Origin: Acidobacteriota bacterium
GTDB taxonomy: Bacteria; Acidobacteriota; JAAYUB01; JAMOQF01
NCBI GenBank assembly: GCA_027040585.1
Contig: JALULU010000035.1
Span: forward strand, 1-16,685
Reading direction: 5' to 3'
DNA length: 16,685 bases
The position numbers and the translations under genes are program-made. Below are positions 6,058 to 12,672 of this stretch, piece by piece (the first letter of the stretch is position 1; the number at the start of each line of letters is the position of its first letter). The notes beneath the pieces were generated by a model. That model worked only from the letters and a program-made list of their open reading frames with translations. It ran no database searches and had not been told where the DNA came from.

Positions 6058-6855
6058 ATGGAAGGCCTTGGTAATTTATTCAAAGAAAAAAGGGAAGCCC
6101 TCGGACTTACCTTAAGTGATGTTTCAGAAGAGATTAAAATCGGTGTCAACTTCCTTCAGGCAATTGAAAAAGATGATTTTGGGAAGTTGCCAAAAGGAGT
6201 TTACGCAAGGTTATTTTTGAAAAAGTATGCACAGTTTTTAGAACTCGATACCAACGAAGTCTTGAAAAAGTTTTATGAATTTGCGAAAGTTACCCCCGAT
6301 GACAATAGCAATATAGTTTTAAGAGAAAGAGATAAATTTATAGCAGCCACGGAATCTTCTTACAGTGTAAAATTAATTATTTTTCTTTTTTTCCTCCTTT
6401 TGATTTTGTCATCTTTTCTTTACTACTTTTTTATCAGAAACAATGGATTTGAATCTTTAAAATCAAAAATTTTCATTCATGAGATTACAAAAAAGGAAAA
6501 TCTGCAAAAAGAAAAAAAAGTTGAAAAACTACCTAAAAAAGAAGAAACTACTTTTAAAGAAAGTGTTAATCCTGAAAGATTTGAAGAGGTAAGGTTATTG
6601 GCTGAAGGAAAATGCTGGATTAAAGTAAGTGTTGACGGTGGAGAAGAAAAGGAATATATGTTAAACAGTGATGAAGTCAAGATAAAGTTTAAAAAAGAGA
6701 TAAATCTGATTTTAGGTAATGCAGGCGCAATAGATATGTATATCAATGGGAAAAAATGTGCTCCATTAGGTAGTCCTGGAGAGGTGAAAAGCTTTACAAT
6801 AGATAAAGAAAATGAGAAATCTTTTCTGGAGGAAAATAAGTCCAATGGTAACTGA
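6058..6855 (+). CDS. rodZ: RodZ-like membrane protein (HTH_25, TM, DUF4115)
   Basis: RodZ links MreB filaments to the membrane in rod-shaped bacteria. The 265 residues have the standard order: an N-terminal helix-turn-helix domain (LGNLFKEKREALGLTLSDVS at 4-23, through a KGVYARLFLKKYAQFL segment at 46-61), one membrane helix (about 105-126), a Lys/Glu-rich linker (about 140-170), and a C-terminal DUF4115 domain (about 178-255) outside the membrane. I place the start at ATG 6058, since homologues begin with a short Met-x-x-LG; an in-frame TTG at 6046 would add four residues. Neither has a strong Shine-Dalgarno at proper spacing. It heads an operon with the HEAT-like protein and an SLT lytic transglycosylase. 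No mreB is in the window. Many RodZ-like proteins outside Proteobacteria are annotated only from this architecture, so the cell-shape role is inferred. Confidence 0.85.
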   Translation: MEGLGNLFKEKREALGLTLSDVSEEIKIGVNFLQAIEKDDFGKLPKGVYARLFLKKYAQFLELDTNEVLKKFYEFAKVTPDDNSNIVLRERDKFIAATESSYSVKLIIFLFFLLLILSSFLYYFFIRNNGFESLKSKIFIHEITKKENLQKEKKVEKLPKKEETTFKESVNPERFEEVRLLAEGKCWIKVSVDGGEEKEYMLNSDEVKIKFKKEINLILGNAGAIDMYINGKKCAPLGSPGEVKSFTIDKENEKSFLEENKSNGN

Positions 6856-7963
6856 AAAAAATCCAATTCTTGCAGCTATAAAAAGGGGAGATGCCCCTGA
6901 GATGCTAAAAGATGCTGCTTCAAAGGGTGCATTGCCTCTTCCACCAGAAATTTTGTTTCAAATACAAATTCTTCTAACCTCTGATAAAAACGAAAAGATT
7001 AGAAAGAATGCTTTAAAATCTTTGAAGGAAAGATATAATTCTGAAATTTTGATGATACTTGAAGATAAAAATGTTGACCCGAAAATTATAGATTTTTGTG
7101 GAAGATTTTACCTCTCAAGAAAAGAAATCCTTGAAAAGGTTGTAACTCACCCTAAGGTTCCCCATAGGACACTTATAGAAATTGCCCCAAAGGTAAATCT
7201 TTCAATTGCAGAACTTATAATAAATAACCAGATAAAATTAATTGAAGAACCTAAAATTATTAGTGCCCTGAGAAAAAACCCCCATTTAACCCCTGCAAAT
7301 CTAACGAGACTTTCTGAGATTGAGAGAGATTTTTTAGGGGGAGATAAGGCTGAGTATAAATTAAAGGAAGAGAGTACAGAGGAATTGGAGGAAGAACTTT
7401 TAGATGAAGTAAAAGAAGAAGTTGAGGAGGGAGCTGAGGATCTTGAAAAATCAATATTAAATAAGCTTCCAATTGATGTTTCTAAAGAAGAACTTGAAGA
7501 ACTTTCCAAAACAAGTGAAATAAATATTTCCAAAGAAGAGGTGGAGCCTGAAAAATTAACTGTTTTGCAGAGACTAAACAAAATGACAGTTAGCGAGAAA
7601 ATTAAAACAGCACTTATGGGAAATAGGGAGGAGAGGGGAATACTTGTGAGAGATTCAAACAGACTTGTTGCAGTCACTGTTCTTTCAAGTCCCAAAATAA
7701 CAGAAAGTGAAATAGATGCGATCTCTCAGATGAGGAATGTCCATCAGGATGTTTTGAGAATTATTGGGACCAATAGAGAATGGCTTAAAAAAAGTAAGAT
7801 AGTAAGAAATCTTGTAAAAAACCCCAAAACTCCTATTGCCATTTCTCTTAATTTAATAAACAGGTTAACAAAGCAAGACCTAAAATTTTTAGTAAATGAT
7901 AAGTCAGTTCCGGATGCATTAAGAAGAACAGCAAAGAGGCTAATAGCAAAAAAGGGTGGATAA
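6845..7963 (+). CDS. HEAT-like helical repeat protein with acidic linker, unknown function
   Basis: I do not recognise a characterised family. From ATG 6845 the protein has 372 residues, no signal peptide and no membrane segment. Residues 30-165 look like short paired helices, for example LTSDKNEKIRKNALKSLKER (44-63), followed by repeated proline- or threonine-started turns such as HPKVPHRTLIEIAP (102-115) and NPHLTPANLTRLSE (145-158). Residues 165-240 form a strongly acidic linker rich in Glu. Residues 240-370 make a second helical unit (MTVSEKIKTALMGNREERGI, 247-266; then NPKTPIAISLNLINRL, 326-341). I recall similar C-terminal units in deltaproteobacterial and acidobacterial hypothetical proteins. 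GGAGG lies 12 nt upstream, and the start overlaps rodZ by 11 nt. An upstream ATG at 6812 is less likely because it sits deep in rodZ. A scaffold role with RodZ is speculation from context. Confidence 0.7.
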   Translation: MVTEKNPILAAIKRGDAPEMLKDAASKGALPLPPEILFQIQILLTSDKNEKIRKNALKSLKERYNSEILMILEDKNVDPKIIDFCGRFYLSRKEILEKVVTHPKVPHRTLIEIAPKVNLSIAELIINNQIKLIEEPKIISALRKNPHLTPANLTRLSEIERDFLGGDKAEYKLKEESTEELEEELLDEVKEEVEEGAEDLEKSILNKLPIDVSKEELEELSKTSEINISKEEVEPEKLTVLQRLNKMTVSEKIKTALMGNREERGILVRDSNRLVAVTVLSSPKITESEIDAISQMRNVHQDVLRIIGTNREWLKKSKIVRNLVKNPKTPIAISLNLINRLTKQDLKFLVNDKSVPDALRRTAKRLIAKKGG

Positions 7964-8665
7964 ATGAGGAAGTTTTTTTTATCACTTTTTTTATTAATTA
8001 TTTCCATAAATTTGTTTGGTGAAAAATTTTATAAATATATTGACAGCAATGGTGAGGTTGTATATTGCAATAGGAAGCCAAGAAATATTTCCCCCAAGAA
8101 AGTTAAGGTATATGAGATTAAGAGGAAGAGGAAAGATTTGATTCAATTTGACAACGAGAGATATAACCGCTATGACGACATCATAAGAAAATATTCAAAA
8201 AAATATGGTGTAGATTTCAATTTAATAAAAACTGTTATTCTTGTGGAATCAAATTTCAATCCAAACGCTGTATCCCCTAAAGGTGCCATAGGTTTGATGC
8301 AACTTTTACCGAATACTGCAATAAGATTTGGTGTAGATGATCCTTATGACCCTGATCAAAATATTATGGGTGGAACAAAATACTTAAAATATTTAATTAA
8401 AATGTTTGATGGAGATTTAAAACTTGTTTTGTCTGCTTATAATGCAGGTGAAAATTTGATTAAAAAAATAAATAGGATTCCAAATTATAGTGAAACAAAA
8501 AGATATGTAAAAAAAATCATTGAAATATATGGAGATAAAAGTGTGCCTGTGAATGCTAATTATGTTTATAAGAGAAAGAAAAAATTTTATAAATATTTTG
8601 ACAAAAATGGAGTACTCGTTTTAACAAATGTCTCACCTTCTGCCACTGCAAAGGTTATTAATTAG
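7964..8665 (+). CDS. Secreted SLT lytic transglycosylase with two DUF4124-like segments
   Basis: This enzyme should cleave peptidoglycan glycan strands to 1,6-anhydro-muropeptides in the periplasm. Residues 1-19 are a signal peptide. The SLT domain spans about 70-190, with the catalytic Glu95 in VESNFNPNAVSPKGAIGLMQ (94-113) and LSAYNAGE (156-163). Before it, FYKYIDSNGEVVYCNRKP (22-39) is a DUF4124 motif. After it, FYKYFDKNGVLVLTNVSP (208-225) repeats the same pattern, so the catalytic domain is bracketed by two related segments. The start follows the upstream stop codon with no gap, and GGGTGG lies just before it. As last gene of the RodZ operon it may act in wall remodelling during elongation, which is inference. 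No hairpin follows its stop codon. Confidence 0.9.
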   Translation: MRKFFLSLFLLIISINLFGEKFYKYIDSNGEVVYCNRKPRNISPKKVKVYEIKRKRKDLIQFDNERYNRYDDIIRKYSKKYGVDFNLIKTVILVESNFNPNAVSPKGAIGLMQLLPNTAIRFGVDDPYDPDQNIMGGTKYLKYLIKMFDGDLKLVLSAYNAGENLIKKINRIPNYSETKRYVKKIIEIYGDKSVPVNANYVYKRKKKFYKYFDKNGVLVLTNVSPSATAKVIN

Positions 8666-8683
8666 TGAAACTTTTTCTATAAT
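8655..8683 (+). promoter_or_regulatory. Possible promoter for the LolA-like/Asp-box gene pair
   Basis: A perfect TATAAT (8678-8683) is preceded, after 17 bases, by TTATTA (8655-8660), a weak -35 that lies inside the end of the SLT gene. Transcription would start near 8690, leaving a leader of about 35 nt with GGAGG at 8715-8719. Because no terminator follows the SLT gene, read-through from the RodZ operon is also possible. Confidence 0.45.
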
Positions 8684-8725
8684 TTTTTCGTAATTTAAAT
8701 CTGAATATTACAATGGAGGTATTTT

Positions 8726-9478
8726 ATGAAAAGGAAAATTTTTTATCTTTTTTTTATTTTACTCTTGGGAACTTTAACATTTTCCCAGGATCTAAATAAG
8801 ATTATAGATTGCTCTATTAAGGCATCTGGTGGAAAAGAAAATCTTGCAAAAATTAATAGTATACATCTAACAGGAAAGGTAATTAGTATGGGAATGACTT
8901 TACCTATTAATATTTATATGAAAAAGCCAGATAAATTGAGATTTGAGACAATTTTTCAGGGAAATAAGATTGTTCAAATAGTAAATGGAAAAAAGGGTTG
9001 GATGATAAATCCTCTTTTGTCTCCAGAACCGAAAGAGATGGACAAAAGCACCTTAAAGATGACAAAGGATCAGTTTAGCAATTTAAGCTTTATTAGTAAT
9101 TTTAAGAAATTAGGATACACAGCTAAATATATTGGTAAAGTAGATGTAGAAGGGGGAGATGCTTATAAATTGGAGTTTACTAAAAAAGGGCGTGAGCCAC
9201 TATATTTTTACATAGATACAGATAGCTGTATTCCCATTAAGTCAGATTTTTCAGTTAAAAAGGGGAATAATAAGATTTCAGGCTCAATTTTCTTTTCAAA
9301 CTATAAGAAGGTAAATGGTGTTTACTTTCCATTTTCAATAAGGGTTAAAAGTGGAAGAATGGAACAAAATATAGTTTTTACAAGCATTAAGATAAATGAA
9401 AACCTTTCAGATACCCTTTTTGAGGTTAAAGGCATGAAAAAAACAAAAGAAGGAGATGTGAAAAATGAAAAAAAGTAA
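8726..9478 (+). CDS. LolA-fold periplasmic protein (outer membrane lipoprotein-sorting-like)
   Basis: The 250-residue protein has a signal peptide (1-20, cut near TFSQ) and then a LolA/LppX-like beta-rich domain. Typical parts are an N-terminal helix IIDCSIKASGGKENLAKINS (25-44), the strand pattern SIHLTGKVISMGMTLPINIYMKKPDKLRFE, IVQIVNGKKGWMINP, DAYKLEFTKKGREPLYFYID, and GVYFPFSIRVKSG near the end. Proteins of this type are often annotated as outer membrane lipoprotein-sorting, but most are not true LolA carriers. They commonly sit beside or fused to peptidases and large secreted proteins. A Shine-Dalgarno GGAGG lies 6 nt before the ATG. The 3' end overlaps the Asp-box gene by 14 nt, so the two are co-translated, and a chaperone or lipid-binding role for that partner is an inference. 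The C-terminal tail is very Lys-rich. Confidence 0.75.
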   Translation: MKRKIFYLFFILLLGTLTFSQDLNKIIDCSIKASGGKENLAKINSIHLTGKVISMGMTLPINIYMKKPDKLRFETIFQGNKIVQIVNGKKGWMINPLLSPEPKEMDKSTLKMTKDQFSNLSFISNFKKLGYTAKYIGKVDVEGGDAYKLEFTKKGREPLYFYIDTDSCIPIKSDFSVKKGNNKISGSIFFSNYKKVNGVYFPFSIRVKSGRMEQNIVFTSIKINENLSDTLFEVKGMKKTKEGDVKNEKK

Positions 9479-12400
9479 TGTTTTATTCCTTCTCTTTTTG
9501 TTTTTATTTTTAACAATTTTTTCATATGGAAATAATTCTTCGCTTCTTGGGGATTTAAAGGCAAGGTTTATAGGACCTGCTGTCACAGGTGGTAGGATTA
9601 CTTCAATAGATTGTGTAAATAAAAATAGAAATATAATCTATATTGGAACAGCAGGTGGTGGTGTCTGGAAGTCTGTTGATGGTGGAATTACTTTTAAGCC
9701 TATATTTGATAAACATGTTATGTCAATTGGCTGTGTTACAGTAGACCAGAAAAATCCAAACATTGTTTGGGTTGGTACCGGTGAGGTCAATGTGAGAAAT
9801 ACTGTCTCAATGGGTAAAGGACTTTTTAAAAGTGAGGATGGTGGCGAAACCTGGAAATGCGTTGGATTTGAGAATTCTGAGAGAATTGCTAAAGTAATTG
9901 TGGATCCTGATAATTCAAATATTGTGTACGTGGGAGTTCTTGGACACCTCTGGAATGATAGTAAAGATAGGGGTGTATATGAAACAAAAGATGGTGGAAA
10001 AACGTGGAAAAAGATTTTATACGTAAATGAAAAAACAGGATGTATTGATCTTGATATGGATCCTCAAGAGCATAATATTTTGTATGCTTCCATGTGGCAG
10101 GTGAGACGACTTCCCTATTTTTTTAAATCTGGCGGACCCGGCAGTGGAATTTATAAAAGTGTTGATGGTGGAAAAACGTGGAAAAAATTAACTAAAGGCC
10201 TTCCCAAAGGGAATTTAGGCAGAATAGGCCTTGATATTTGTCAGAATAGACCTTCAACTATTTATGCCCTTGTTGAGGCAAAGAAAACAGGACTTTTTAA
10301 GTCTGAAGACTGTGGAGAAACCTGGAAGAGAATCAATTCTTCAAGAGCTGTTAGCATAAGACCTTTTTATTTTTCAACTGTAAAGGTGGATCCAAATAAT
10401 TTTAAAAAGATCTTTACTTTAAATCTTTCATTTTTTGTTAGTGAAAATGGTGGTAAAAGTTTCGATACTTCACTGTTTTCAGGAGGTGGATTTTCCAGTG
10501 GAATGCATCCAGATTTACATGCAATCTGGATAGATCCTAAGGATTCAAACTATATTTTAATTGGAACTGATGGTGGGGTTTATAGGTCATTTGATGGTGG
10601 CGCTCATTTTGAATTTCTTTCAAGACTACCTGTATCCCAATTCTATCATGTTAGTTATGATCTTGACTACCCATACCATGTATATGGCGGTCTTCAGGAC
10701 AATGGCTCATGGATGGGTCCTTCAAAAACTTTTACTGGTTCTATCAGGAATAGGGATTGGAAAAATATTGGAGGAGCAGATGGCTTTTATGCATTTCGTG
10801 ATTTGAAAGATAAAAATATTGTCTATTTCTCCTGGCAGGGGGGTAGATTTGAGTGGAAAAATATGAAAACAGGTGAGACAAGAGATATAACTCCAAGGCC
10901 TGAAAAAGCAGGAGAGAAATACAGATTTAATTGGAATGCAGGAATTTTGCAAAGTAAAGTAGAACCGGGAGTTATTTATCTTGGGGGACAGTATCTATTT
11001 AAAACAACGGATAGAGGAGAAAGCTGGAAAAGAATTTCACCAGATCTTACTACTAACGATAAATCAAAACTCACTCAGGAAAATTCTGGTGGTCTAACCC
11101 CAGATGATACAACTGCTGAAAATTACTGTTCAATATACACAATTTCGCAATCTCCACTTGATAAAGATATTCTTTGGGTGGGGACTGATGATGGAAATGT
11201 GGCAATAACAACTGATGGTGGAAAGCACTGGAATCAGGTTGTAAAAAATATTCCGGATCTTCCAAAAAACACATGGTGTAGTTGTATTGAGGCAAGTCAT
11301 TTTGATAAAGGAACTGCATACGTGACTTTTGATGGCCATAGAACTGGAGATATAAAACCTTATATTTATAAAACGGATGACTTTGGAAAACACTGGCAAA
11401 AGCTTTCTACAAAAGATATTGATGGATATTGCTTTGTTATTAGAGAAGATTTAAAAAATAGAAATTTGCTCTTTCTTGGAACTGAGTTTGGACTTTATAC
11501 CTCAATTGATGGTGGAAACAGTTGGTTGTCATTTGAAAAAATACTTCCAAAGGTTGAGATAAGAGATATTCAGATTCATCCTGTGACAAATGATTTAATT
11601 GTAGGTACATATGGAAGAGGTATTGTAATAATAGATGACATTACTCCACTTAGAAGTATTAACTCTGAATTATTAAAACAAAATGCCGCTGTTTTACCGT
11701 CAAGAGCTGCCATAGAAGAAACACCTACAGGCTCTCAAGACTTTCCTGCAAGTGGGGAATTTTTTGGGGAGAATCCTCCAGAAGGGGCCATGATAAGTTA
11801 CTACCTTAAGAAAAGGCATATTTTTGGAGATATGTTTGTAAAAATTTATGACTCAAAAGGTAAACTTATTAAGACATTGCCTGCTCATAATAGAAAAGGA
11901 ATCAATAGGATTTATTGGGGTATGAGGTTAAAACCACCAAAGACAGCAAAGACAAATGGACTTAGTATGTGGGCCTTTGTAGGTCCAATGGTGGATGAAG
12001 GAACATACACGGTTAAATTAGTAAAAAATGGAAAAGAGTATAGTGGCAATATAAAATTAATTCCTGATCCAAATACACACTATACAAGAGAAGATAGGAA
12101 GATTAGGCATGAAGCAGTGATGAATTTATATAATTTGCAGTACAGACTGGCATATATTTCTGACACTATGCTTGATGTCAAAAGACAGGTAAATTCTCTG
12201 CTCAAAAAGACAAAAAATAAAGATTTACAGAAAAAATTAAACGATTTAAAGGGTAGAATAGAAAATTTTTATACATCAATTGTTCAGACAAAGGGAATTT
12301 TTGTTGAAGGAAAGTTAAGAGAAAAGATAATAGACTTATACTCTTCTGTTATAGGTTATGGTGGAAGGCCAACAAAATCTCAACTTGAGAATTTAAAAGC

Positions 12401-12635
12401 ACTATCTGATGAGGAAAAGGGAAAAGAAGCTGTATTTAAAAAGTTAGAGAATGAAATTTCTGAGATTAACAAAATCTTAAAATCAAAAAATATTACTCCA
12501 TTAAAAGTTATAACTTTTAAGGAATACAAAGCTAAAGATGAAAAAGAAAGAGGAGATTTGCCAATAGAGATCTATTTTAGAAAATTTGGTTTTTTCCCAT
12601 ATGATTTTTTAGTAACTGCATTTTATTTAATTTAA
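9465..12635 (+). CDS. Secreted Asp-box (sortilin/BNR-type) beta-propeller protein
   Basis: The 1056-residue protein begins with a signal peptide (1-21) and is dominated by Asp-box repeats of the S-x-D-x-G-x-T-W type. I count eleven, starting near residues 70, 123, 173, 231, 280, 326, 374, 513, 582, 636 and 680. Together they suggest two large propellers (about 30-420 and 430-725) like the sortilin/VPS10 arrangement. Residues 775-865 look like a FlgD-type immunoglobulin domain (VKIYDSKGKLIKTLP, then GTYTVKL). Residues 870-1015 are helical. Such proteins are frequent in Acidobacteria and Bacteroidetes and are often called glycosyl hydrolases without proof. I see no obvious catalytic set, so binding is as likely as hydrolysis. 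AAGGAG lies 9 nt before the ATG. The C-terminus (about 1030-1056) is oddly aromatic and hydrophobic. A terminator follows. Confidence 0.85.
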   Translation: MKKSNVLFLLFLFLFLTIFSYGNNSSLLGDLKARFIGPAVTGGRITSIDCVNKNRNIIYIGTAGGGVWKSVDGGITFKPIFDKHVMSIGCVTVDQKNPNIVWVGTGEVNVRNTVSMGKGLFKSEDGGETWKCVGFENSERIAKVIVDPDNSNIVYVGVLGHLWNDSKDRGVYETKDGGKTWKKILYVNEKTGCIDLDMDPQEHNILYASMWQVRRLPYFFKSGGPGSGIYKSVDGGKTWKKLTKGLPKGNLGRIGLDICQNRPSTIYALVEAKKTGLFKSEDCGETWKRINSSRAVSIRPFYFSTVKVDPNNFKKIFTLNLSFFVSENGGKSFDTSLFSGGGFSSGMHPDLHAIWIDPKDSNYILIGTDGGVYRSFDGGAHFEFLSRLPVSQFYHVSYDLDYPYHVYGGLQDNGSWMGPSKTFTGSIRNRDWKNIGGADGFYAFRDLKDKNIVYFSWQGGRFEWKNMKTGETRDITPRPEKAGEKYRFNWNAGILQSKVEPGVIYLGGQYLFKTTDRGESWKRISPDLTTNDKSKLTQENSGGLTPDDTTAENYCSIYTISQSPLDKDILWVGTDDGNVAITTDGGKHWNQVVKNIPDLPKNTWCSCIEASHFDKGTAYVTFDGHRTGDIKPYIYKTDDFGKHWQKLSTKDIDGYCFVIREDLKNRNLLFLGTEFGLYTSIDGGNSWLSFEKILPKVEIRDIQIHPVTNDLIVGTYGRGIVIIDDITPLRSINSELLKQNAAVLPSRAAIEETPTGSQDFPASGEFFGENPPEGAMISYYLKKRHIFGDMFVKIYDSKGKLIKTLPAHNRKGINRIYWGMRLKPPKTAKTNGLSMWAFVGPMVDEGTYTVKLVKNGKEYSGNIKLIPDPNTHYTREDRKIRHEAVMNLYNLQYRLAYISDTMLDVKRQVNSLLKKTKNKDLQKKLNDLKGRIENFYTSIVQTKGIFVEGKLREKIIDLYSSVIGYGGRPTKSQLENLKALSDEEKGKEAVFKKLENEISEINKILKSKNITPLKVITFKEYKAKDEKERGDLPIEIYFRKFGFFPYDFLVTAFYLI
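9990..10186 (+). repeat. Two identical 23-nt stretches encoding Asp-boxes
   Basis: The bases at 9990-10012 and 10164-10186 are identical over 23 nt and encode the DGGKTWKK core of two Asp-boxes in the propeller gene. Such near-identity inside one gene fits recent duplication or conversion of a blade. It is part of the coding repeat and not a separate element. Confidence 0.6.
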
Positions 12636-12640
12636 TCTAT

Positions 12641-12672
12641 TGAGGGGAGATTTTTCTCCCCTTAATTTTTTA
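12641..12672 (+). terminator. Strong rho-independent terminator after the Asp-box gene
   Basis: AGGGGAGA (12643-12650) pairs with TCTCCCCT (12655-12662) around a TTTT loop, and flanking T-A and G-T pairs extend the stem to ten. A T-rich tail (TTAATTTTTT) follows. The tail favours the plus strand, but the hairpin also lies just past the stop of the convergent S9 peptidase gene and may serve both. Confidence 0.85.

Noticed and set aside
7147..7695. Long open frame antisense to the HEAT-like gene
   Set aside because: It is Ser/Leu-rich because it mirrors the Glu/Lys-rich acidic linker; there is no ribosome site or recognisable domain.
9990..10186. Direct repeats as a mobile-element footprint
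   Set aside because: Both copies encode the same Asp-box core in frame within one protein.
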